NCBI RefSeq assembly: GCF_014652795.1 | Contig: NZ_BMZM01000002.1 | Span: 372,001-436,000, forward strand | Direction of reading: 5' to 3' | Length of the DNA: 64,000 nt | Source of the DNA: Kushneria pakistanensis | GTDB lineage: Bacteria > Pseudomonadota > Gammaproteobacteria > Pseudomonadales > Halomonadaceae | In this document: piece after piece, positions 26,590 to 35,186 of the stretch | How positions within the stretch are numbered: the stretch's first letter is position 1 | Layout of the letters: the number at the start of each line of letters is the position of its first letter | Notes under the pieces: generated by a model | Databases searched by the model: none | Seen by the model: only the letters and a program-made list of their open reading frames with translations | Told to the model about the DNA's origin: nothing | Program-made: the position numbers and the translations under genes

Positions 26590-27089
26590 AGACACTGCTG
26601 CAGCGGCTGGCCGCCGGGCTGGCGCTGATAGGGGGCGTTCTGCTGCTGGCGGCCATCGCCCTGTCGCTGGCCTCAATGCTGGGTCGGCGGCTCTGGACGA
26701 CGCCCATCACGGGCGACATGGAGCTTTTGCAGATGACCATGGCCGTGGCGGTGGCCTGTTTTCTGCCGCTGTGTGAAATCAACGACCGCCACATCCGCGT
26801 CGATATTATCGCCACCTTCCTGCCGCAAGGCGCCAATCGCATCCTGCTGTCGCTCTCGCATCTGACGCTGGCCGTGATCTGTGCGCTGCTGACCTGGCGC
26901 ACGGCCATGCTGGCGATGGATAGCCTCACATATGACGCCCAGAGCGTGCAGCTTGGTCTGAGCGAGGGGCTCTTTCAGATGGCCATGCTGCCCGGCATCG
27001 CCCTGATGGGGCTTTGTGCGCTCTATCAGGGCGTGTATCGACTCACCCATGACGAGGTGCCCGCCATGATCGAAGAGGAGGGATTTTAA
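26586..27089 (+). CDS. dctQ: TRAP transporter small permease (DctQ family)
   Basis: A 167-residue four-helix membrane protein. It shows the DctQ pattern of TM1 (LAAGLALIGGVLLLAAIALSLASM), GDMELLQMTMAVAVACFLPLCEINDRHIRVD, and two further helices. Its ATG overlaps the dctP stop by 4 bases (ATGA). It bridges the binding protein and the large permease. Confidence 0.88.
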   Translation: MKTLLQRLAAGLALIGGVLLLAAIALSLASMLGRRLWTTPITGDMELLQMTMAVAVACFLPLCEINDRHIRVDIIATFLPQGANRILLSLSHLTLAVICALLTWRTAMLAMDSLTYDAQSVQLGLSEGLFQMAMLPGIALMGLCALYQGVYRLTHDEVPAMIEEEGF

Positions 27090-28405
27090 TGGACGGACTC
27101 GCAATGGGGGCGGTGGCCCTTGGGGCCATGCTGGTGCTGCTGGGGTGTCGTCTACATGTGGGCGTGGGCATGCTGCTGGCCGGTGCCCTGTGTTATCTGC
27201 TGGTCTATGGCGGCGATATGCACGCGCTGCTGTATACCCTCAACAACCTGGTCTACGCGCGCTTTTCAAGCTATGACCTGGCCGTGATTCCCATCTTCGT
27301 GCTGATGGGGCAGTTCGCGATCCACGGCGGGCTCTCCTCGACGCTCTTTCAGGCCAGCGCCAGATGGATCGGCCACTGGCGGGGCGGACTTGCGATGTCG
27401 GCGGCCGGTGCCTGTGCCGGCTTTGGCGCCATCTGCGGCTCGTCGCTGGCCACCGCCACCACCATGAGTCAGGTGGCGCTGCCCGAACTCGAGCGCCATC
27501 GCTACAGCAAACGCCTGGCGACCGGCACCATTGCCGCAGCGGGCACGCTGGGCATCCTGATTCCGCCATCGGTACCCCTGATCGTCTACGCCGTACTGAC
27601 GCAGACCTCGATTGCGACCCTGTTTCTGGCCGCGGTGCTGCCGGGGCTGCTGGCGGTGGCAGGCTATTTTGCGGTGATCCGTCTGCTGGCGGTGCGCACC
27701 ATGAGCAGCATCGAAGCCTCGCCACGCTATTCGTGGTCCGAGCGACGGGCCAGTCTGCGCGAGATCGCCCCGGTGCTGGTGATCTTTGTCACTGTGATCT
27801 TCGGGCTCTACGGCGGCTGGGCAAACCTGACCGAGGCGGCCTCGCTCGGGGCCGCGGCCTGCGGGGTCTATGCCGTGTGGCGCGGCATGCGCGGGGCCGG
27901 GCTCTATAAAAGCCTGGTGGGGACGGCGGAGGCGAGCGCCATGATCTATCTGGTGGTGATCGGTGCCGATCTTTTGAACAGCGGGCTGGCGCTGGGGCAG
28001 ATGCCGGCAGCGCTTGCCGACTGGGTACTGGGCAGTGGTCTGACGCCGCTGGCGGTGCTGCTGGTGATTCTTGTGATCTATCTGGTGCTGGGCTGCATGA
28101 TGGATTCGCTGTCGATGATTCTGCTGACCATCCCGATCTTCTTTCCCATCATCATGCAGCTGGAGCTTTTCGGCCTGACCGGGCCGGAAAAGGCGATCTG
28201 GTTCGGGATCGTGGCGCTGATGGTGGTGGAGATCGGGCTGATTACCCCGCCAATGGGAATGAATCTTTTCATCGTGCAGAAATACAGCCACAACACGTCG
28301 CTGGCCACGGTCAGTCGCGGCATCGTGCCGTTTCTCGGTGCCGACATGGTACGCATCGCCATTATCGTTTTTGTACCGGCGCTGTCGCTGGTGTGGCTGG
28401 GGTAG
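27089..28405 (+). CDS. dctM: TRAP transporter large permease (DctM family)
   Basis: A 438-residue, about 12-TM ion-coupled permease. Family segments include the PIFVLMGQFAIHGGLSSTLFQ region, SAAGACAGFGAICGSSLATATTMSQVALPE, TGTIAAAGTLGILIPPSVPLIVYAVLT, LGCMMDSLSMILLTIPIFFPI and EIGLITPPMGMNLFIVQ, all hallmarks of DctM. Start and dctQ stop overlap as TAATG. A terminator follows at 28463. Confidence 0.92.
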   Translation: MDGLAMGAVALGAMLVLLGCRLHVGVGMLLAGALCYLLVYGGDMHALLYTLNNLVYARFSSYDLAVIPIFVLMGQFAIHGGLSSTLFQASARWIGHWRGGLAMSAAGACAGFGAICGSSLATATTMSQVALPELERHRYSKRLATGTIAAAGTLGILIPPSVPLIVYAVLTQTSIATLFLAAVLPGLLAVAGYFAVIRLLAVRTMSSIEASPRYSWSERRASLREIAPVLVIFVTVIFGLYGGWANLTEAASLGAAACGVYAVWRGMRGAGLYKSLVGTAEASAMIYLVVIGADLLNSGLALGQMPAALADWVLGSGLTPLAVLLVILVIYLVLGCMMDSLSMILLTIPIFFPIIMQLELFGLTGPEKAIWFGIVALMVVEIGLITPPMGMNLFIVQKYSHNTSLATVSRGIVPFLGADMVRIAIIVFVPALSLVWLG

Positions 28406-28462
28406 CCCATCAGCCCCGAACATCTGCGCCACTGATCTTCCTTTCCCTTGATCTTCATGTCG

Positions 28463-28484
28463 ACCGGCCCTGCGCCGGTTTTTT
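28463..28484 (+). terminator. Terminator of the TRAP operon
   Basis: ACCGGC-CCTGC-GCCGGT stem followed by TTTTTT, 57 bp after the dctM stop. Confidence 0.85.
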
Positions 28485-28617
28485 AATGCCGAAGGCAATT
28501 GACGGCAGCCGGGGGCCAATTTTCGTCAGCGCCAGACAAGAGCAGGACATGGCTGCTCGCTAGCCTGTCATCAGAAGTCCGGCGCTCCAGCCATCACAAC
28601 AGCACGCGTCACAGCAC

Positions 28618-28662
28618 CAGGCCTCATAACAACAGGCGTCACAACAACAGGCGTCACAACAA
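28618..28662 (+). repeat. 15-bp tandem repeat in the leader of the porin gene
   Basis: Three head-to-tail copies of CAGGCGTCACAACAA (first copy CAGGCCTCATAACAA), with a looser copy just upstream near 28600. The array ends 17 bp before the porin ATG, overlapping or abutting the ribosome site. Confidence 0.8.
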
Positions 28663-28679
28663 CAAGGGATGACTGACCC

Positions 28680-30023
28680 ATGATCAACTCACGCTACAGC
28701 CCCCTCCTGCCGCGGCTGGCCGCCGGCACTGCCCTGACGCTGTCGATGTGTGGCAGCGCTTCGGCACTCGAGCTTTATAAAACGGCGGACACCACCGTCA
28801 ATCTCAACGTCAACGGCGTGGCTGGCGCCTTTCACAGCCAGAAGGGTTATGCCCAGACGGAAACGGCCGAGGCCGGCGGGCGGGACTGGCAGGAAGGGTT
28901 CGTCAAGTACGGCCTGGAAGCGATCCACACGCTGTCACCGACCCAGGGGTCGATCTATGGCAACGTGGCCTGGACCTCCAGCGCCACCTGGGGGCAGGGA
29001 GATGCGGGCGGCTTTACCACCGGCGATGAGCGCACGACACACATCGAGAATCTGTTTGCCGGCTGGAAGTCCGGCGATCTGGTGCCGGCGCTGGGACATG
29101 ATGGTATCGATATCTCCTTTGGTCGTCAGTACATTCAGGCCGGTGACGGCTTTTTGATCTCCGGCGATTCGCTCAACTTCGGCCAGGGCGTGCTGGATGG
29201 CGCCCTTGACCGCGGCGGTGCCTACTATCTGGCCGCACGGCAGTCCTTTGACAATACTGCCGTGATTCGACTCGGTGGCGACCAGGGCTGGCGGGGCGAT
29301 CTGATGTGGCTGAAGTCCGACAATCGGGCCCAGGCCCGCCCCGAGATGGCAGTGGGTACGCTGGAGCACGTCGACGGCGACAACACGCTCGGGGCGACAT
29401 ATCTCAAGGTGCTCAACACCGACAGCGATTACGCGTTTCTCTACCCCGACCGCGAGAACACTAGGGTCTATAGCGTCTACGGTCACGGCAATGCCGGGGT
29501 CGAGAACCTGTTTCTGTCCGGTCAGTACGCCTGGCAGAACAAGGGCAACGACGACAGCGAAAACGCCTGGTATCTGGAAGCCGGCTGGACGTTTGACGAG
29601 CTGGCCTGGTCACCCTACGTAAGCTATCGCTTCAGCCGCTTCTCCGACGGCTATGACCCGCTGTTCTACGGCAACGGTCGCGCACTCGGCACCTGGTTCC
29701 AGGGCGAGGTGGCGGCCAACTACGCCGGCCCCTTTGCAAGCAATGCCCGCGTTCACCAGGTCACGCTGACGCTCAAGCCGGCTGAACAGCTGAGCCTTGG
29801 GCTCATGGCGTATCGCTTTGACACCATCAATGCCGACCGTGGGCCAAGGCTTGATGGCAACGAGATCGATATCTACGCCCACTGGGACATCACCGATCAA
29901 TGGTGGCTGATGCCGCTGCTGGGTCGCTACAAGCCGGATGAGTCGGTGGAAAGCGGCGGTTCACAGCTCGGCGACAGCGGTACGAACTACTACACCCAGC
30001 TGATGGTCGGCTTCAATTTCTAG
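28680..30023 (+). CDS. Outer-membrane porin-like beta-barrel protein
   Basis: A 447-residue exported protein with a signal peptide (about residues 1-30, ending SASA-LE). It is rich in alternating amphipathic strands (VYGHGNAGVENLFLSGQYAW; PYVSYRFSRFSDGY; HQVTLTLKPAEQLSLGLMAYRF), ends in VGFNF with the terminal Phe used for BAM recognition. Such barrels next to TRAP operons usually admit small organic acids through the outer membrane. I cannot place it in a named porin family with certainty. AAGGGATGACTGACCC precedes the ATG. Confidence 0.75.
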   Translation: MINSRYSPLLPRLAAGTALTLSMCGSASALELYKTADTTVNLNVNGVAGAFHSQKGYAQTETAEAGGRDWQEGFVKYGLEAIHTLSPTQGSIYGNVAWTSSATWGQGDAGGFTTGDERTTHIENLFAGWKSGDLVPALGHDGIDISFGRQYIQAGDGFLISGDSLNFGQGVLDGALDRGGAYYLAARQSFDNTAVIRLGGDQGWRGDLMWLKSDNRAQARPEMAVGTLEHVDGDNTLGATYLKVLNTDSDYAFLYPDRENTRVYSVYGHGNAGVENLFLSGQYAWQNKGNDDSENAWYLEAGWTFDELAWSPYVSYRFSRFSDGYDPLFYGNGRALGTWFQGEVAANYAGPFASNARVHQVTLTLKPAEQLSLGLMAYRFDTINADRGPRLDGNEIDIYAHWDITDQWWLMPLLGRYKPDESVESGGSQLGDSGTNYYTQLMVGFNF

Positions 30024-30161
30024 CACTCGGCAGCCAGCGTCATGTGTGTGGCAGAGCAGGGCAAGCACTACCTCTGTTGGCCCCCTAGTCTGGGCCCATG
30101 CATGTCATGCGGCCCCGCTGGCGCCGCTTTCACTGAATCTGCGTATGCGCAGGAGATTGTC

Positions 30162-31646
30162 ATGAGTCAGACCACCACCGCCCAGGGCGTGCAGGATTTC
30201 TTCAAGCGGGCCACCGGCTCGTTCATCGACGGCACCTTTCTCGAAGAAGGCAAGCCCTTTGACGTGCTGGACCCTTCCAGCGGTCAGGCGCTGACCACGC
30301 TGCGTGAAGGGGATCGCGCCCTGGCCGACCGGGCGATTGCGCTGACCAAGGAGAGCTTCGAGGATGGCCGCTGGTCCGGACTGACGCCGGCCGCACGCGA
30401 GCGCATCCTGCTGCGCTTTGCCGATCTGGTCGAGGCGCACGCCGAAGAGTTGGCCCAGATCGAAACCCTCAACCAGGGCAAGTCGATCAACCTCGCCCGC
30501 GGCGTTGACGTGGGCTTTTCAATCGATTTCATCCGCTACATGGCCGGCTGGACCACCAAGCTCGAGGGCAACACCCGCGACGTTTCCATCGGCATGCCGG
30601 AAGGCGCAAGGTTCAATGTCTACACCCTGCGCCAGCCGCTGGGCGTGGTAGGGGCCATTGTGCCGTGGAACTTCCCGATGATGATTGCGCTGTGGAAGCT
30701 GGTGCCGGCGCTGGCGGCGGGCTGCACGGTGGTATTGAAGCCCGCCTCGGAAACGCCCTTGAGCGTGCTGCGTCTGGCGGAGCTGGCGCTGGAAGCCGGT
30801 GTGCCGAAGGGCGTGTTCAACGTGGTACTGGGTTCGGGCTCGGTGGTCGGTACGCGTCTGGCCGAGCATCCGGACGTCAAAAAGGTCACCTTCACCGGCA
30901 GCACCGCGGTCGGCAAGCAGGTCGGCCACGCCGCCGTGGAGCACATGGCGCACTTCTCGCTGGAGCTGGGCGGCAAGAACCCGATGCTGGTGCTGGAAGA
31001 TGCCGACGTTGAAAAGGCCGTCAATGGCGCGCTGATGGGCGGGCTGTTCAATCAGGGGCAGGTGTGCGCGGCAGCCTCGCGCTTTTATGTGCATCGCAGC
31101 CTTCATGACGCCTTCTGCGAGCGGCTGGCCCAGGCTGTGGACACCATGCAGGCCGGCCCCGGCATGGACCCGCAGGCGCAGGTCAATCCGCTGGTTTCCA
31201 AACGCCAGCAGGACAGCGTGCGCGGCTATCTCGATCGGGCGCGCGAGCAGGGTGCCACCATTCATGTGGGCAACGACGTGCCCACGGAAGGCTTCTATGT
31301 GTCGCCGGCCATCATCAGCGGCGCCCATCACGATATGGAAGTTGCGCGCGAAGAGGTCTTCGGGCCGGTGCTGACCGTCATTCCGTTTGATGACGAGGAA
31401 GAAGCGCTGCGCATGGTCAATGACAGTGACCTGGGGCTGGCGGCCAGTCTCTGGACCAACAATCTGTCAAAGGCCATGGCCCTGACGCCGCGTATCGAGG
31501 CCGGCACCGTATGGGTCAATACCCACGTAACGCTTGATCCGGCCATGCCGTTTGGCGGTCTCAAGATGTCCGGGCTTGGCAAGGAGTTCGGCCCTGAAGC
31601 GGTCAACGCCTACACCGAGCTCAAGTCGGTGTGCATCGCCTACTGA
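30162..31646 (+). CDS. Aldehyde dehydrogenase, phenylacetaldehyde dehydrogenase (FeaB)-like
   Basis: A 494-residue NAD+-dependent ALDH. Landmarks: VGAIVPWNFPMMIALWKLVPALAAGC, FTGSTAVGKQ, Glu region LELGGKNPMLVLEDADVE, catalytic Cys in NQGQVCAAASRFYVH, and PFGGLKMSGLGKEFGPEAVNAYTE. It most resembles aromatic aldehyde dehydrogenases such as FeaB. It is convergent with a FeaR-like regulator. It would oxidise phenylacetaldehyde or 4-hydroxyphenylacetaldehyde, produced by amine oxidation, to the arylacetate. The ATG at 30162 follows AGGAGATTGTC. Confidence 0.85.
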   Translation: MSQTTTAQGVQDFFKRATGSFIDGTFLEEGKPFDVLDPSSGQALTTLREGDRALADRAIALTKESFEDGRWSGLTPAARERILLRFADLVEAHAEELAQIETLNQGKSINLARGVDVGFSIDFIRYMAGWTTKLEGNTRDVSIGMPEGARFNVYTLRQPLGVVGAIVPWNFPMMIALWKLVPALAAGCTVVLKPASETPLSVLRLAELALEAGVPKGVFNVVLGSGSVVGTRLAEHPDVKKVTFTGSTAVGKQVGHAAVEHMAHFSLELGGKNPMLVLEDADVEKAVNGALMGGLFNQGQVCAAASRFYVHRSLHDAFCERLAQAVDTMQAGPGMDPQAQVNPLVSKRQQDSVRGYLDRAREQGATIHVGNDVPTEGFYVSPAIISGAHHDMEVAREEVFGPVLTVIPFDDEEEALRMVNDSDLGLAASLWTNNLSKAMALTPRIEAGTVWVNTHVTLDPAMPFGGLKMSGLGKEFGPEAVNAYTELKSVCIAY

Positions 31647-31752
31647 TGGATGACACGCACCGGCCGCTCGAGGGTGAGCGGCCGGTCACGGTTGTCAGAT
31701 CAACGCGTCGTTCGGATCACGTCTGTAGCGCAGGCAGCATGTCGCCTCCGGG

Positions 31753-32691
31753 TCAGGCAGCGTGCTCAAGCCGGGTGCGACGATACTCGCGCGGCGAGCT
31801 TGAAAACTCGCGCTTGAAAGAGCGGCTGAAATGCGCCGAGTCGGTAAAGCCCCACTTGTAGGCAATCTGCGTAATCGAGCGCCGGCTCAGAATCGGGCTG
31901 GCCAGCTCTTCGGCGCAGCGCGCCAGCCGGCGGCGCTGCACGTAGCGACACACCGTCTCGCCGTGCTGCTCGAACAGGCGGTAGAGCTGTCGCACCGACA
32001 TGTGAAAGGCACTGGCCAGACGCTCCGGACTGATGCCGTCTTCCTGCAGATGCTGGTCAATGAACTGCTGAACGCAGATGAACAGCGTGCCGTCGGCCTG
32101 TTCCATGAACGCCGGTGACATCGTCTGATGCTGATGAATGGCCGGCAGCAGGGCCACCAGTGACTCCAGAATCCCCCGCTCTTTCTCCTCTGCCGCCGCC
32201 AGCGGCTCGGTCACCATCCGATTGACGATCAGCTGCAGGATCTGACTGCTGGCGCAGTCGGCCGTGATCTTCATGAAGGGAATGGCCGTGTTGCCGAAGC
32301 GCCCGGCCACGTCGCTGCGCGTCAGATGGAGTGAATCGTGCTCGATCAGGCCGTGAGGAATGATGTCACAGGCCATGACGGAGTCCATCAGCGCCATTTC
32401 TCCCGGGCGCAGCGTGATGGCGGTGTCGTTTTGCACCAGCGTGGCATGGCCCTGCTTCTGAACAACAAGAAAACAGAAGCGGTCTTCATTGCGACGCTGG
32501 GTATGGCTGCTGGTAATCCTTTCGGCGTTCGTGACGATATTGGCAATCTCGATGCCGCCATTGGCGCGTCTTGAGACGCTGCCTTGGAAGCTGCGGCGAT
32601 CCCGGGGAATCGAGTCGAACTGGCCGCATGTTTGCCGCAGGGCGCCAAGCCAGACATCGAACGGCAGTGAGGTTGCATTCGTGGTTAGCAT
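31753..32691 (-). CDS. AraC-family regulator, FeaR-like
   Basis: A 312-residue regulator similar in layout to FeaR, the activator of phenylethylamine/tyramine oxidation in E. coli: an N-terminal sensor with ALMDSVMACDII, and C-terminal HTHs (ERLASAFHMSVRQLYRLFEQHGETVCRYVQRRRLARCAEEL; ITQIAYKWGFTDSAHFSRSFKREFSSSPREYRR). It is convergent with the FeaB-like dehydrogenase. An operator-like palindrome lies 12 bp upstream of its start (32703-32724), so the gene is probably under the same repressor as the hpaF and TRAP units. Confidence 0.85.
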   Translation of the reverse strand: MLTTNATSLPFDVWLGALRQTCGQFDSIPRDRRSFQGSVSRRANGGIEIANIVTNAERITSSHTQRRNEDRFCFLVVQKQGHATLVQNDTAITLRPGEMALMDSVMACDIIPHGLIEHDSLHLTRSDVAGRFGNTAIPFMKITADCASSQILQLIVNRMVTEPLAAAEEKERGILESLVALLPAIHQHQTMSPAFMEQADGTLFICVQQFIDQHLQEDGISPERLASAFHMSVRQLYRLFEQHGETVCRYVQRRRLARCAEELASPILSRRSITQIAYKWGFTDSAHFSRSFKREFSSSPREYRRTRLEHAA

Positions 32692-32702
32692 TGGGTCACC
32701 AT

Positions 32703-32724
32703 AATCATTAACATTTTAATGGTT
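32703..32724. promoter_or_regulatory. Palindromic operator candidate, site 3 (feaR-like promoter)
   Basis: AATCATTAAC-AT-TTTAATGGTT; left arm identical to site 1, right arm with two mismatches to a perfect inverted repeat. It ends 12 bp from the regulator's start codon. Confidence 0.55.
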
Positions 32725-32858
32725 GGAATGACTCTAAAGAAAAAAGAGCGCTGTCACCACCATCCATTGGTCAAGCATGCCCTGATCCAGCGCAGCGCTT
32801 GTGCAATAGTGCAAACAACATGCCATGACCGCGGGTAGTGCGCCCGAAGGAGTCATTG

Positions 32859-33788
32859 ATGAGCATTACACTGCATCACTGTCTTGATGCCGCCGAACAT
32901 GCCCGGCGGCTGGAAGGCTGGCAGCAGGAGTCAAGCCAGATCGAGGCCGGCGTGTTTTCGGGTGAGATCGTGGACGTTTCCAGCCGTGAGGTACGCCTTT
33001 TTCGCGAAAGTGCCAATCTGGGTCTGCACCAGCGCATGCATTTTCCCGAGTCCCAGTGGCATCTGGTCACGCCCATTCGCTGGTCGAGCACGAGCCTGTT
33101 CGGCACCGATACCGTGACCGTCCTGCCGCGCTGCGATCAGTTCTGGAGCGTGGCGCCGTCGAACTACGATCTGCTGGTGGTGTCCATCGATCGAAGCCGC
33201 CATGAGTGGCTCGGCCGCGATGAACATCGTCTGCGCCGCCTTGATGTGCCTGCAGCACTTTTGAACCAGGCCCGCGGGCAGTGGCAGTTGATGACCGATT
33301 ATCTGCGCCAGCGTCCGGACCGCGAGCCGATGTCACAGGCCCTGCAGCAGTCACTGATGCGCCAGCTCGAGGAGAGCATCGAGCTGCTGCTGGGCAGCGC
33401 GACGCTCGTCGGTGAGCCGGACGTCGCCAGCTACCGAACCCGGCGCTACATCGTTGATCGCTGTCAGGCGCTGATTCGCAGCCGCCCCGATGACCCGCCC
33501 TCGCTGATGGCGCTGTGCCACCAGCTCAGAATCTCCAGACGTACCCTTCAGTACAGCTTCCAGAGTGAGGTCGGCCAGTCCCCGGTGACCTATCTGCGCG
33601 CATTGCGGCTCAATGCCGTGCGCCGCAGTCTCCTGCAGAACCCGACCCAGGCGCTGGCGGACGCCGCCGCCGCCCAGGGCTTTTTCCATCAGAGCTACTT
33701 CTGCCGCGAGTATCGTCGGCTGTTTCATGAACCGCCCTCCACAACCCGGGCACGGATTCTTGAACCCGATCGGCAGTGTGTGGCGTAG
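32859..33788 (+). CDS. AraC-family regulator of the amine-oxidase block
   Basis: A 309-residue AraC protein with C-terminal HTHs (LMALCHQLRISRRTLQYSFQSEVGQSPVTYLRALRLNAVRRSL; AAAQGFFHQSYFCREYRRLFHEPPSTT). It is paralogous to the regulator at 3962-4939. The ATG at 32859 follows GAAGGAGTCATTG; an upstream GTG is less likely. It is divergent from the FeaR-like gene and convergent with the FAD oxidoreductase it may control. Inducer unknown; tyramine or a related amine is a guess from context. Confidence 0.83.
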   Translation: MSITLHHCLDAAEHARRLEGWQQESSQIEAGVFSGEIVDVSSREVRLFRESANLGLHQRMHFPESQWHLVTPIRWSSTSLFGTDTVTVLPRCDQFWSVAPSNYDLLVVSIDRSRHEWLGRDEHRLRRLDVPAALLNQARGQWQLMTDYLRQRPDREPMSQALQQSLMRQLEESIELLLGSATLVGEPDVASYRTRRYIVDRCQALIRSRPDDPPSLMALCHQLRISRRTLQYSFQSEVGQSPVTYLRALRLNAVRRSLLQNPTQALADAAAAQGFFHQSYFCREYRRLFHEPPSTTRARILEPDRQCVA

Positions 33789-33804
33789 ATCTGCCATACC
33801 CGAG

Positions 33805-35094
33805 CTAGAACCGGCCGAATCGGTAGGGTGTCGGGCTGATGATCGGCGCCTCGTTCATGACCAGATCCGCCGCCAGCTGGCCGGCAGCCGGCGAGGTACC
33901 AAAGCCGTGCCCGGAGAAGCCGGTCGCCAGCGTCAGCCCCGGCACGCCGGGTACGGCATCGATCACCGGATTGGAGTCAGGTGTGACATCGAACATGCCC
34001 GCCCAGGACTGTTCGATGGTGGCGTTTTCAAACACCGGCCAGGCGGTTGCCAGATTGCGCAGGGCATCATTGTTGAATTTTTCGTTGACCGGCGGGTCCA
34101 TGGTACGCACGCGCTCAAAGGGTGAGCGGCCCTGCTTCCAGCGCCGGGAGAGCGCGAGATCCCGCCAGAAGTGCTTGCCCAGCGACATCTTCAAAAGCCC
34201 CCATTGCGAGCGCAGCGAACTCAGGTATTTCGAACCGACCAGCAGGTGATCAAACGTCAGCGGGGCATCCAGTGCGCCGCGCTGGGTCACGATGAAACCG
34301 CCATCCCTGTGCTTTCGAAAGGAGAAGTCCGGTCCGCCCACGGCGCTGTCGGTCGGGCCTTTCATGGAATGGGTACGAAACACCGATAAAATCAGCGGCA
34401 GCGTCGGCAGCGAAATGCCAATGTTGCCCAGAAAACGGCGTGACCACAGACCGCCGGCCAGCAGCACCTGGTCACAGCTGATCTCGCCGCGCTCGGTCAC
34501 CACGCCGCTGACTCGGCCGCCGGTGCGCACCAGGTTGCGCACTGCGCAGTGCTCGACGATGACCGCGCCACGGGCGATGGCAGCCCGGGCGATGGCGCTG
34601 GAAGCCAGTGTCGGCTCGGCATAGCCATCGGAGGCGGTGAGGATACCGCCGGCCCACTGGCCGCGGCCGCCGGGGGCGTGTTGGTCGATATCGCGGGCGC
34701 TCATGAGCCTTGAGTCCAGCGACAGGTCCGATACCGACTTGAGCCAGCTTTCGTGCACGGCGAGCTGTTCGGGCGTGCGCGATAAAAACATGATGCCCGA
34801 CGGGCGATAGCCGACATCGCTGCCGGTCCGCTCTGCCATGTTGGCCCACAGCCGGTCGGCAGCCAGCGCCAGGGGCACATCCTCGCCGTGACGGCTGGTC
34901 TTGCGAATCCAGCCCAGATTACGGGAGGACTGCTCCCCGGCCAGGCGGCCCTTTTCCAGCACGACGACCGGCACGCCGCGTTCGGCAAGGGTCAGCGCGG
35001 CGGTCAGACCGATAATGCCGCCCCCGATGATGACCACGGTGGTCGAGGCGGGAAAGTCCCTGGAGGTGTCAACGGATGCGATGGTCGGTGCCAT
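33805..35094 (-). CDS. DAO-family FAD-dependent amine/amino acid oxidoreductase
   Basis: A 429-residue flavoprotein with the N-terminal ADP-binding motif (TVVIIGGGIIGLTAALTLAERGVPVVVLEKG), the SSRNLGWIRKTSRHG segment near the flavin, and the C-terminal DPS-like region FDVTPDSNPVIDAVPGVPGLTLATGFSGHGFGTSPAAGQLAADLV typical of DadA/SolA/PuuB-type oxidases. It oxidises C-N bonds. With the downstream RidA and cyclodeaminase-like genes it probably forms an aromatic amine (tyramine) oxidation unit. AGGACACTTTC precedes the ATG. Not membrane-bound by inspection. Confidence 0.83.
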   Translation of the reverse strand: MAPTIASVDTSRDFPASTTVVIIGGGIIGLTAALTLAERGVPVVVLEKGRLAGEQSSRNLGWIRKTSRHGEDVPLALAADRLWANMAERTGSDVGYRPSGIMFLSRTPEQLAVHESWLKSVSDLSLDSRLMSARDIDQHAPGGRGQWAGGILTASDGYAEPTLASSAIARAAIARGAVIVEHCAVRNLVRTGGRVSGVVTERGEISCDQVLLAGGLWSRRFLGNIGISLPTLPLILSVFRTHSMKGPTDSAVGGPDFSFRKHRDGGFIVTQRGALDAPLTFDHLLVGSKYLSSLRSQWGLLKMSLGKHFWRDLALSRRWKQGRSPFERVRTMDPPVNEKFNNDALRNLATAWPVFENATIEQSWAGMFDVTPDSNPVIDAVPGVPGLTLATGFSGHGFGTSPAAGQLAADLVMNEAPIISPTPYRFGRF

Positions 35095-35186
35095 GAAAGT
35101 GTCCTGATCGGTGGGTCAGCAAACCAGGGGCGACCGGTCGATGCCGGTCGCCTGTCAAACGCTTGAGTAGCAACCCCGGCGGGGCC

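Noticed and set aside
27266-28519. 417-codon minus-strand frame opposite dctM
   Set aside because: Extremely rich in His, Gln, Asp and Arg, the usual artefact opposite hydrophobic membrane genes.
28600-28662. Possible CRISPR array from the repeated units
   Set aside because: The 15-bp units are contiguous with no spacers; it is a simple tandem repeat.
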